Assembly (NCBI RefSeq): GCF_900111515.1
Contig: NZ_FOHS01000001.1
Coordinates: 1,309,419-1,373,418, forward strand
Direction: 5' to 3'
Length of the DNA stretch: 64,000 nucleotides
Source: Hymenobacter actinosclerus
GTDB lineage: Bacteria; Bacteroidota; Bacteroidia; Cytophagales; Hymenobacteraceae
Below the pieces are notes generated by a model, which was given only the letters and a program-made list of their open reading frames with translations, did not search any database and was not told where the DNA came from. Below, in pieces: positions 8,803-14,937 of the stretch (positions are counted from its first letter, which is position 1; each line of letters opens with the position of its first letter). Made by a program: the position numbers and the translations under genes.

Positions 8803-9000
8803 TTCGAAAGCAACAACTGCCCCGAACCAATACGCCTCACAAGCCATGCGCCGCCACCTCAACAAACGTCAGCCAATGCTCAGCTCACTGAATCGGAAGA
8901 TTCAGCCGGGGTTCGGCGCGCCAGCTCGCAGATGAGGCTCTACCCGAGCTATCCTTTGTTATTGCAAACGCCCGAATCCTGCCAGATTCGGGCGTTTTTC
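8803..9000 (+). ncRNA. Candidate small RNA or leader transcript with short ORF
   Basis: A promoter (8765-8797) and a strong terminator (8966-8999) bracket about 195 nt with no long ORF. It contains an ATG-started 29-codon ORF at 8846-8935 (MRRHLNKRQPMLSSLNRKIQ... ending ARR), very basic. This could be a leader peptide, a small basic protein, or chance within a non-coding RNA. GAATCGGAAGATTC and CCGGGGTTCGGCGC suggest local hairpins. I do not recognise the RNA family. If read through, the transcript leads towards the PcfJ-like gene at 9415. Confidence 0.45.
8966..8999 (+). terminator. Intrinsic terminator
   Basis: AAACGCCCGAATC and GATTCGGGCGTTT form a 13-bp stem with a 6-nt loop, followed by a T-run. 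Confidence 0.85.
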
Positions 9001-9414
9001 GTTTTATCCCATCCTGCTCAATAGCTTACGCTTATGTTCCCGCTCTCATCCTTCAGAACCCGGCCGCGGCCCCTTGCTTCCTACCTGGGGCAACCCGCCA
9101 GCCTGGCCCTCGCCGGCCCATCCGATTCGCATCGGACCAAACGCTTCCGTTAGTCAGCCCGCTTATCGGGCGCTCCGGAGCGCGTAGTTACTGCTCTTTT
9201 TCCTTGAAAATAATTCGTGTGAAAAATACGAATAAGGGAGAATATTGCCTGTTAATTACCGCGAGTTTATTGGTTTGATTAAATAAAATGCTTTCAATAA
9301 GCAGGCCGGCGGAGTGTGCCCTTTTTTCTCCAGCAACATGTTTTTAACTGCCCACGGCTGCTTCCGCGGCTTACGCAATTCAACCGCCGTTCCGTGCCGG
9401 AATGGTGCCTCTCA
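9001..9414. other. Intergenic stretch upstream of the PcfJ-like gene
   Basis: No clear gene is seen. An ATG-started ORF at 9034-9153 (39 residues, Pro/Arg/Leu-rich) has no recognisable family. A GC-rich imperfect palindrome around CCCGCTTATCGGGCGCTCCGGAGCG occurs near 9158-9183. The 9200-9300 region is AT-rich and probably holds the promoter for 9415, but no clean TAnnTTTG box stands out. Confidence 0.5.
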
Positions 9415-10701
9415 ATGGCCAATCGTACAAAACACCTTACGGCTAAAGCCCTGGCCACCCAACAGGCCGTAGCCGCGCTGCAAAACCGCTGCCTGGTTGG
9501 GCGCAAATGGTCGGTTGCCCGCCAAATTGAATTCATCTGCTCCTGTAGCAGCGTGGCCAAAGTGCACACCTGCCTGGAGCCGGGCAGCCCCGTTGCCCAG
9601 CTGTACTTTCTGTGCCTGCACGGCCGCAACAAAGCCAAGCGGCAGGTAGCCAAAACGGCCCTGCGCGACCTGGCGGCCACCCGCACCGAGGTACTTACCT
9701 GCCTGCCGCTGCTGCCGGCCGTGGCGGCTATCTGCCAGCACTACGCCGCCCGCCGCCGCGAGCTAAGCGCCTGGAAACCCCAGCGCCGCAACGCTTACCG
9801 GCAGCTCTACGACCTGGTGCACTACCTGTTCGACGAGTACGGCGACGTGCCGGGCTGGGTGATTGAGGCCTGGGCCACCGGGCAGCTCACCCAGCAAGTG
9901 GGCATGGCCCGCCTGACGGTGCACCTGGGTAGCGGCCAGGCGCTACGGGCCTTTCGGGGGCTGCCGGTAGCGCTTACCCGCCGCCTGGAGCACGAAATGC
10001 GGCAGGCCCCCTACGAGTATACGTTCGTGCAGGCCTTGCGCTACGCCCAGCTGGCCAACGCGCGGGCCCTGCCGCTGCTCGACCCCGTGCTTAAAAGCCG
10101 GCTCGGGCAGGAGCTGGTGCCCGACGATGCCTCCTGGCTGACGGTGGCGGCCTTTTTCCGCGATGCGCCCATGACCGACCCCTGGCAGTTCGAGCCGGTG
10201 TGCGAGTGGATTGAGCAGTGCCGGACGGTGGGCGTGGATGGGGAGCTGCCCCAGCCCGGCTTCTCGCTGAAGGGCCGGCAAATGGCCTCGGTGCTGCGCC
10301 AGGCCACCAGCTGGCACCAGCGCACCCACCGCGCCCGCACCTACTGGGGCTGCAACCTGGCCCTAAGCTCAGCCTGGGTTGGGCTCCCGATAACGGGGTT
10401 CGAACTGGGCGGGGCCGAGGGGGTGCGCATCAGGCAGCTGCTCAACTACGCTCAGCTGCTCGAAGAAGGCAGCGCCCAGAAGCACTGCGTGTCGTCGTAC
10501 GTGTACTCTTGTCTGAAAGGGCGCTGCGGCATCTTTTCGCTGAGTGTCCACGGTGCCCGCACCCTCACGGTGGAGGTGCTGGCCAACCGGCAAATCGTGC
10601 AGATACGGGGCCGGGAAAACCGTCGGGCCACCGAGCGGGAGCAGGACTGGCTACACCAGTGGGCTACCGCCGCCGGCCTCAGCTTTTCTGCCAATACCTA
10701 G
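9415..10701 (+). CDS. PcfJ-like protein next to Ro60
   Basis: The product is 428 residues from the first in-frame ATG; an upstream GTG at 9316 is less likely. The N-terminal two thirds is helical, with many Leu/Arg/Gln. The C-terminal part matches the PcfJ-like family: AQKHCVSSYVYSCLKGRCGIFSL with the HCV motif, then TLTVEVLANRQIVQIRGREN and a final helix. PcfJ was named from enterococcal conjugative plasmids, but chromosomal members are of unknown function. It lies upstream of Ro60, same strand, about 260 nt apart with tandem and inverted repeats between. A role with RNA is inference from position. Confidence 0.75.
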   Translation: MANRTKHLTAKALATQQAVAALQNRCLVGRKWSVARQIEFICSCSSVAKVHTCLEPGSPVAQLYFLCLHGRNKAKRQVAKTALRDLAATRTEVLTCLPLLPAVAAICQHYAARRRELSAWKPQRRNAYRQLYDLVHYLFDEYGDVPGWVIEAWATGQLTQQVGMARLTVHLGSGQALRAFRGLPVALTRRLEHEMRQAPYEYTFVQALRYAQLANARALPLLDPVLKSRLGQELVPDDASWLTVAAFFRDAPMTDPWQFEPVCEWIEQCRTVGVDGELPQPGFSLKGRQMASVLRQATSWHQRTHRARTYWGCNLALSSAWVGLPITGFELGGAEGVRIRQLLNYAQLLEEGSAQKHCVSSYVYSCLKGRCGIFSLSVHGARTLTVEVLANRQIVQIRGRENRRATEREQDWLHQWATAAGLSFSANT

Positions 10702-10706
10702 TATCA

Positions 10707-10778
10707 GTTGCCGGTTGCCAGTTGCCAGTTGCCAGTTGTCAGTTGCCGGTTGCCGGTTGCCGGTTGCTGGTTGCCGGT
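10707..10778. repeat. Heptamer tandem repeat (GTTGCCR)
   Basis: About ten head-to-tail copies of a 7-nt unit, GTTGCCA or GTTGCCG, with few changes. It follows directly after the PcfJ-like stop codon. Confidence 0.9.
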
Positions 10779-10789
10779 GAGAAGTGAGA

Positions 10790-10910
10790 ACGTCATGCTG
10801 AGCGAAGGCGCAGCCGTAGTCGAAGCATCTCTACCGCAATGCTAATCCTGTCGGCTGCAACAACGCAGAAGAGATGCTTCGACTACGGCTCCGCCTTCGC
10901 TCAGCATGAC
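10790..10910. repeat. Intergenic inverted repeat, GTCATGCTGAGC family
   Basis: Arms of about 41 nt (CGTCATGCTGAGCGAAGGCG... with GAAGCATCTCT) flank a 37-nt loop. It lies in the PcfJ-like to Ro60 gap. It is partly open in the Ro60 frame, which gives a false N-terminal extension. Confidence 0.85.
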
Positions 10911-10964
10911 ACAATCTTTACTCCATCAGCATCCCAGCTTCTAACCCTTAGCTTCTCAAAACCC

Positions 10965-12542
10965 ATGCGCTTCAACCAACCTTCCCGCTCCGACGCGGCG
11001 GCCACGGTGCTCAACCACGAAGGAGCGCCTGCCTACGTCCTTACGCCCGCCCTGGAGCTGTACGCCGCCGTGGCCACGGCCGGCCTCAGCAACCAGTTCT
11101 ACGAAACCGCCGGTGCCCGCCTCGCCCGGTTGCGCCAGCTCATCGGCCAGGCCGACCCCTTGCTGGTGGCCCGGCTGGCGGTGTACGCCCGCGAAAAGCT
11201 GCACCTGCGCTCCGTGCCGCTGGTATTGGCCGTGGAGCTGGCCCGCGTGCACCGCGGTACGGGCCTGGTGAGCCGCTTGGTGGCGCGCATCGTGCAGCGG
11301 CCCGACGAGCTGACGGAACTGCTGGCCTATTACGCCGCCGCCAACGGCCGCACCGGCCCCAAAACCCTGGGCCGCCTCTCCAAGCAGCTGCAAAAAGGGC
11401 TGGCGCTGGCCTTCCACAAGTTCGATGGCTACCAGCTGGCCAAGTACGACCGGGCCGGGGCCGTGCGCCTGCGCGACGCGCTGTTTCTGGTGCACCCCCG
11501 CCCGCGCGACGCGGCTCATCAGGCGCTGTTCGACCAGCTCACGGCCGGCACCCTGCCCACGCCCTACACCTGGGAAACCGCGCTTTCGGCGCTGGGGCAG
11601 CAGGCTTTCGCCACGCCGGCCGACCGGGCCGCCGCCTTCCGTCAGCGCTGGACCGAACTCATCGGCAGCGGCAAACTTGGCTACATGGTCCTGCTGCGCA
11701 ACCTGCGCAACATCCTCGAAGCCGCAGTGCCCGCCGACGCCCTGGCCCAGGTGTGCGCCACCCTCGCCGACGCCCGGCAGGTGGTCCGCAGCCGGCAGCT
11801 GCCCTTCCGCTTTCTGGCCGCCTACCGCGAGGTAAAGCTGCTGGAAAACGGGGTGCTCACCAAAGCCCTGGCCACCCTGGGCCTGCGCCCCGCCGACCCC
11901 GTGCCGGCCGTGCTCGACGCCCTGGAAACCGCCCTGGCCCACAGCGCCGCCAACCTGCCCGGTTTCGGCCCCGAAACCCGGGTGGTAGTGGCCTGCGACG
12001 TGTCGGGCTCCATGCAGCAGCCCGTTTCGCTGCGCAGCAAAGTGCTGCTCTACGACGTGGGCCTGGTGCTGGGCATGCTGCTGCAAAGCCGCTGCCGCCA
12101 CGTAGTAACCGGCCTGTTCGGCGACACCTGGAAGCGCGTAACGCTGCCCGGTACCGCCGTGCTGCGCAACGTGCAGGAGCTTTACCGCCGCGCCGGCGAA
12201 GTGGGCTACAGCACCAACGGCTACCTGGTGGTGCGCGAGCTGCGCCAGCGCCGGGAAGTAGTAGACAAGCTGATGGTTTTCACCGACTGCCAGCTCTGGA
12301 ACAGCCACGCCGGTAGCGGCAACAGCCTGGCCCAGGAGTGGGCCGAGTACCGCCGCACGGTGGCCCCCCAGGCCCGCCTCTACCTCTTCGACTTGGCCGG
12401 CCACGGCACCACGCCCGTGCAGGTGCACCCCGAGCACGGGGCCTACCTGATTGCCGGCTGGTCGGACAAGATTTTCGACGTGCTAACGGCGCTGGAAAAC
12501 GGCGGCTCAGCTTTGACGGAAATCGAACGAATCGAGCTGTAG
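10965..12542 (+). CDS. rsr: Ro60/Rsr RNA-binding protein (TROVE + VWA)
   Basis: Bacterial orthologue of the Ro60 autoantigen, a ring-shaped protein that binds Y RNAs and the ends of misfolded RNAs. Residues about 1-330 form the helical-repeat TROVE ring; a conserved stretch is KLGYMVLLRNLRNILEA, and FRFLAAYREVK follows. Residues 340-525 form a VWA domain with the metal site DVSGSMQQ (Asp 345) and FTDCQLWN. Its 525 residues match known Ro60 proteins. The start MRFNQPSRSDAAA follows the inverted repeat. The gene is followed by a PARG gene, five Y-RNA-like genes and rtcB. In known bacteria Ro60 works with Y RNA and nucleases, or lies in rsr-Y RNA-rtcB operons, which supports the reading. Confidence 0.93.
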   Translation: MRFNQPSRSDAAATVLNHEGAPAYVLTPALELYAAVATAGLSNQFYETAGARLARLRQLIGQADPLLVARLAVYAREKLHLRSVPLVLAVELARVHRGTGLVSRLVARIVQRPDELTELLAYYAAANGRTGPKTLGRLSKQLQKGLALAFHKFDGYQLAKYDRAGAVRLRDALFLVHPRPRDAAHQALFDQLTAGTLPTPYTWETALSALGQQAFATPADRAAAFRQRWTELIGSGKLGYMVLLRNLRNILEAAVPADALAQVCATLADARQVVRSRQLPFRFLAAYREVKLLENGVLTKALATLGLRPADPVPAVLDALETALAHSAANLPGFGPETRVVVACDVSGSMQQPVSLRSKVLLYDVGLVLGMLLQSRCRHVVTGLFGDTWKRVTLPGTAVLRNVQELYRRAGEVGYSTNGYLVVRELRQRREVVDKLMVFTDCQLWNSHAGSGNSLAQEWAEYRRTVAPQARLYLFDLAGHGTTPVQVHPEHGAYLIAGWSDKIFDVLTALENGGSALTEIERIEL

Positions 12543-12558
12543 TGGCTATGGCAAGGAC

Positions 12559-12663
12559 TGTAGAGACGCGACCCATCGCGTCTCGGCGTTGAACGGACCC
12601 GTTGTCCCGGTTATGTTCACTGGTGCCGTTCAACGCTGAGACGCGATGGGTCGCGTCTCTACA
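12559..12663. repeat. Intergenic inverted repeat, TGTAGAGACGC family
   Basis: Arms are TGTAGAGACGC-GACCCATC-GCGTCTC and the complement, each followed or preceded by CGTTGAACG/CGTTCAACG. The arm core differs from other copies but agrees between the two arms. It separates the Ro60 and PARG genes. The stretch 12664-12834 contains no gene. Confidence 0.88.
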
Positions 12664-12834
12664 CCCAAACTTCACAGCGGCCCAATCAAACTGCACCACA
12701 CCAGCGGGCTACGGACTGAAGTCCGTGCCACATTCAGAGCAAAAAGCGGCCCCGGGAGTGGCTTTGGACACCAGAAAAGCGGTGCCACTCCTGGGTTACG
12801 GCCCGAATATTCCACCTATTAAATTCTCTCCAGA

Positions 12835-13686
12835 ATGAGTCAAGGACCCCGCCGCCACATTGCGGCCACCACGCTGGAAGCCCTGCAACAGGGGTTTTAC
12901 CAGTCGCCCACGGGCGCAACCATCCACATCAACGAGCTGCAACGTGCGGCCGAAACCGGCACCCGCCTCTACCGCCCCGAGGAAGGCGCGGAGCTGCTGG
13001 CCCAACTGCAAACGCCCACCACCGCAGGCCCCGCCGAGGTGCGGGTGTACCAGGCTACTACGCTCGAAGCCGTGGCCCAGTTAAAGGGCGAATTCGACCG
13101 GGTGGGCTGCCTCAACTTTGCGTCGGCCCGCAACCCCGGCGGCGGGTTTCTGCGGGGCAGTCAGGCGCAGGAAGAAAGTTTGGCGCGCTCCTCGGGGCTC
13201 TACCCGTGCCTTATGCGGTGCCCCGAAATGTATGCCCACAACCGCCGGCCCGGCAGCACCGGCCTCTACAGCGACTACCTCGGGTACTCGCCCGCGGTGC
13301 CCATTCTGCGCACCGACGCCGGCGACTGGCGGCCCCAGCCGCAGCTGGTCGACTTCATCACGGCTCCGGCCGTAAATGCCGGGGCCCTGCGCCGCAACTC
13401 GCCCGATTTGCTGCCGCAGCTGGAGCCGGTTATGCGCCACCGCCTGCGGCTGGTGCTGGCCGTTGCCGCCCGCCACGGCATCGAGGCGCTGGTGCTCGGG
13501 GCCTGGGGCTGCGGCGTATTCGCCAACGACCCGGCCCAGGTGGCCCGAATCTTCGCCGAAACCCTGGCCGACCCCGCCATCCGCACCCGTTTCCGCCGCC
13601 TCGACTTCGCCATCTACGACCCCAAACCGCCCCACAACACGCTCAAGGCCTTCGAGCAGGAATTGGCACCCCTGATGGCTTCCTGA
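12835..13686 (+). CDS. Microbial-type PARG / ADP-ribose hydrolase (TIGR02452)
   Basis: The 283-residue protein belongs to the TIGR02452 family, macrodomain-related poly(ADP-ribose) glycohydrolases. The catalytic signature is clear: LNFASARNPGGGFLRGSQAQ followed by EE, that is GGG-x7-QEE, near residues 100-113. AWGCGVFANDP near residues 223-233 is the other conserved loop. Length is usual for the family. It would remove ADP-ribose from protein or nucleic acid. It sits between Ro60 and the Y RNA array on the same strand; a link to ADP-ribosylated RNA ends or ADP-ribosylated RNA-binding proteins is inference. Confidence 0.88.
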   Translation: MSQGPRRHIAATTLEALQQGFYQSPTGATIHINELQRAAETGTRLYRPEEGAELLAQLQTPTTAGPAEVRVYQATTLEAVAQLKGEFDRVGCLNFASARNPGGGFLRGSQAQEESLARSSGLYPCLMRCPEMYAHNRRPGSTGLYSDYLGYSPAVPILRTDAGDWRPQPQLVDFITAPAVNAGALRRNSPDLLPQLEPVMRHRLRLVLAVAARHGIEALVLGAWGCGVFANDPAQVARIFAETLADPAIRTRFRRLDFAIYDPKPPHNTLKAFEQELAPLMAS

Positions 13687-13719
13687 CTATAAAGCAGAAC
13701 CGCTCCCTCCATCTCACTT

Positions 13720-13764
13720 CTCATGTCTCACAATCTCAGGTCTCATAATCTCAGGTCTCACATC
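13720..13764. repeat. Three 15-nt tandem repeats
   Basis: CTCATGTCTCACAAT, CTCAGGTCTCATAAT and CTCAGGTCTCACATC follow one another, just after the PARG gene. Confidence 0.9.
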
Positions 13765-13787
13765 TAAAAAGGCGGCCACCGACCGCA

Positions 13788-13826
13788 ACGGCCCCGGCCG
13801 CTACGCTTCGTAGTGGCCCGCCGTTC
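13788..13826 (+). other. Very stable stem-loop before the Y RNA array
   Basis: AACGGC pairs with GCCGTT. Inside, GGCCGCTAC pairs with GTAGTGGCC (one G-U) around a 5-nt loop. It lacks the T-loop and conserved CGTA/GTT motif of the array units. It could terminate the PARG transcript, protect or separate the array, or be a small structured RNA. Confidence 0.65.
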
Positions 13827-13848
13827 CAACTCAACTGCCACTCCCTGA

Positions 13849-13979
13849 AAAAGCGGGTGTTGTAGGCTGGCGTTCCTTCGCTTGGTTGAAGCCCGGATTT
13901 CGGTTCGGGTTAGGGTTCGAATCCCCGCTGCGGCTTCCGGGCCGCGGTGATGCCGCCAGCCGCCCGTTACCCCGCCTTT
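13849..13979 (+). ncRNA. Y-RNA-like gene 1 (tRNA mimic, D arm missing)
   Basis: The closing stem pairs GCGGG (13853-13857, extended by A-T pairs) with CCCGC (13971-13975). A bulged U at 13858, GT/AC pairs, and the internal loop TGTA against GCCCGTT follow. The second stem, GGCTGGCG (13865-13872) with CGCCAGCC (13954-13961), is a perfect 8 bp. The tRNA part has TTCCTTCG, a hairpin-rich insert, a T arm with loop TTCGAAT (13916-13922) and an acceptor-like 7-bp stem at 13928-13934/13941-13947 closed by TTCCGG. Only six nucleotides separate it from the second stem, so there is no D arm. It is the most diverged unit and lies 119 nt before unit 2. Confidence 0.75.
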
Positions 13980-14098
13980 GGGAAACACATTTCCCGACGT
14001 GCTGCTGCAAATTCAGCTCGTCAATCATTCTTGCCATTCAAATCTTAAACAGAAGAAAGCTAACCGCTAATAGCTCTCAGCTAACAGCTCAAAAAAAT
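13980..14098. other. Spacer between Y-RNA-like genes 1 and 2
   Basis: This 119-nt spacer contains GGGAAACACATTTCCC (13979-13994, hairpin-forming), an AT-rich stretch near 14030-14060 that could be a promoter, and GCTAATAGCTCTCAGCTAACAGCTC, similar to AGCTAACAGCT repeats elsewhere in the window. No gene is seen. Confidence 0.5.
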
Positions 14099-14228
14099 GG
14101 TCGGGTGCCGTAGGGTCGCGTTACTTCGGGTCGCCCGTTCGATTCGGGCCGTGGCTTCGGCCGCGTAGCTCAGCCAGGTAGAGCAGAACGGCCTTCGGGC
14201 CGGCCGCTGCCCGCCTGTTGCCCCGGCC
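14099..14228 (+). ncRNA. Y-RNA-like gene 2 (class I tRNA mimic)
   Basis: The closing stem is GGTCGGG (14099-14105) with CCCGGCC (14222-14228). A bulged U at 14106, GC/GC pairs (14107-14108 with 14220-14221) and loop CGTA against GCCTGTT follow. The second stem is GGGTCGCG with CGCTGCCC (14205-14212, one mismatch). TTACTTCG and a short variable region GGGTC lead to T arm GCCCG-TTCGATT-CGGGC (14133-14149). The acceptor-like stem CGTGGC/GCCGCG is closed by TTCG (14156-14159). TA and D arm GCTC-AGCCAGGTA-GAGC (14168-14184) follow, then an extra CGGCC-TTCG-GGCCG hairpin. A T-run after 14228 may end transcription. Confidence 0.85.
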
Positions 14229-14243
14229 GTTGTTTTTCCGCTG

Positions 14244-14385
14244 GAGTGGGTGCCGTAACCGGGCCTTACTTCGCACTTTTTAATGCCCAGGTCGCGGGTT
14301 CGAATCCCGCCGGTAGCCGCTTCGGGGGCCGCCGTAGCTCAGTGGCTAGAGCAGGACTAGTGGCCCGGTGCCCGTTGCCCCATTC
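14244..14385 (+). ncRNA. Y-RNA-like gene 3 (class I-like tRNA mimic)
   Basis: GGAGTGGG (14244-14251 region) pairs with CCCCATTC (14378-14385) around a bulged U and GC/GC pairs. The internal loop is CGTAA against TGCCCGTT. The second stem CCGGGCC (14259-14265) pairs with GGCCCGG (14362-14368). TTACTTCG leads to a 20-nt variable region ending AGGTC. T arm GCGGG-TTCGAAT-CCCGC (14294-14310) follows. An acceptor-like stem (14311-14320 with 14325-14334, two mismatches) is closed by TTCG. TA and D arm GCTC-AGTGGCTA-GAGC (14337-14352) complete the mimic. The local sequence AGGTCGCGGGTTCGAATCCC is what a real class I tRNA would show. Confidence 0.87.
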
Positions 14386-14402
14386 GGGCGGAAAATGTCA
14401 TT

Positions 14403-14551
14403 GGAAAAGAAGTGCCGTTGGTCGGCTATACTTCGTGAATTGGTTTCAGTAGAAATCCGCAGGTTCGAATCCTGTCCGGTTTAGCGCATGCGGCCGGTGG
14501 CTGAGTGGTTAAAAGCGCCTTTTGAAGCGACCTGTTATTGCCTTCTTTTCC
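14403..14551 (+). ncRNA. Y-RNA-like gene 4 (serine-tRNA-like mimic)
   Basis: The closing stem GGAAAAGAAG (14403-14412) pairs perfectly over 10 bp with CTTCTTTTCC (14542-14551). Bulged U 14413, GC/GC and loop CGTT against TGTTATT follow. The second stem is GGTCG (14420-14424) with CGACC (14528-14532). TATACTTCG is followed by a 6-bp variable arm, GGTTTC-AGTA-GAAATC (14442-14457), as in class II tRNAs. The T arm is GCAGG-TTCGAAT-CCTGT. The acceptor-like stem (CCGGTT with GGCCGG) is closed by a small GC-GCAT-GC hairpin. D arm GCT-GAGTGGTTAAA-AGC resembles tRNA-Ser. The outer stem is AT-rich where the neighbours use GC, so the pairing is kept while sequence changes. Confidence 0.87.
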
Positions 14552-14575
14552 TTATTAATATAGTCTGCTGACTAA

Positions 14576-14715
14576 AACGGGCCGGTGCCGTAGCCGCGCC
14601 ATACTTCGTTTCCCCACGAGGAAATGCCGGTTCGAATCCGGCCCGCTGGCTTCGGCTGGCGGTGGCGAAATTGGTAGACGCACCCCTCGGCGTGGCGCTT
14701 GTTGCCCGGCCCGTT
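14576..14715 (+). ncRNA. Y-RNA-like gene 5 (leucine-tRNA-like mimic)
   Basis: AACGGGCCGG (14576-14585) pairs over 10 bp with CCGGCCCGTT (14706-14715). Bulged U 14586, GC/GC pairs and loop CGTA against GCTTGTT follow. The second stem GCCGCGCC (14593-14600) pairs with GGCGTGGC (14689-14696). ATACTTCG leads to a class II-like variable arm TTTCC...GGAAA (14609-14624). T arm GCCGG-TTCGAAT-CCGGC spans 14626-14642. The acceptor-like stem CCGCTGGC/GCTGGCGG (14643-14650, 14655-14662) is a full 8 bp closed by TTCG. The D arm GCG-AAATTGGTAGA-CGC is that of tRNA-Leu. It is the cleanest unit of the array. Confidence 0.9.
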
Positions 14716-14748
14716 GCAGTTACAGCAATTTTCAGGTTGCTGAACAGG

Positions 14749-14864
14749 ATGTAGAGACGCAACCCTTTGCGTCTCGTCGTTGAACGGCTGACACAGAACA
14801 AAACAAACAGAACAATTCACACAACATCAGCAACGACGAGACGCAAAGGGTTGCGTCGCTACAT
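14749..14864. repeat. Intergenic inverted repeat, TGTAGAGACGC family
   Basis: Arms TGTAGAGACGC-AACCCTTT-GCGTCTCGTCGTTG and the complement flank a 40-nt A-rich loop. It lies between the Y RNA array and rtcB. It is open in the rtcB frame and gives a false N-terminal extension; the 14865-14937 stretch after it holds the rtcB leader. Confidence 0.88.
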
Positions 14865-14937
14865 CGCGCTGACGGCTAAGAATAGCCCGGCTTCCAAAGC
14901 CGAAAAACGAAAAACAAACAACGAAAAACGACCCATC

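Noticed and set aside
8623..9024. 133-residue ORF on the + strand
   Set aside because: It spans an AT-rich promoter region and the terminator at 8966-8999, and has no protein-like composition.
9316..9414. GTG start and 33 extra residues for the PcfJ-like protein
   Set aside because: The first ATG at 9415 gives the conserved-looking part. The extra region has uneven codon use and no clear ribosome-binding site, although it cannot be fully excluded.
10839..10964. N-terminal extension of Ro60
   Set aside because: It runs through the inverted repeat at 10790-10910; TROVE similarity begins after the ATG at 10965.
10956..12437. Long antisense ORF (493 codons) within the Ro60 gene
   Set aside because: It is a Gly/Gln/His/Val-rich shadow frame typical of high-GC DNA; the + strand encodes a clear TROVE protein.
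14099..14715. Ordinary tRNA genes with introns between D arm and T arm
   Set aside because: The acceptor-like strands pair within a unit across a short loop (for example CCGCTGGC-TTCG-GCTGGCGG at 14643-14662), not between the D arm of one unit and the T arm of the next. No anticodon stem-loop is present. A circularly permuted tRNA mimic fits better.
13849..14715. CRISPR-like or simple tandem repeat array
   Set aside because: The units share structure and short motifs rather than identical repeats with unique spacers, and no cas genes are present.
14767..14937. N-terminal extension of RtcB
   Set aside because: It is encoded by the inverted repeat and its A-rich flank, and has no similarity to RtcB; the ATG at 14938 is the natural start.
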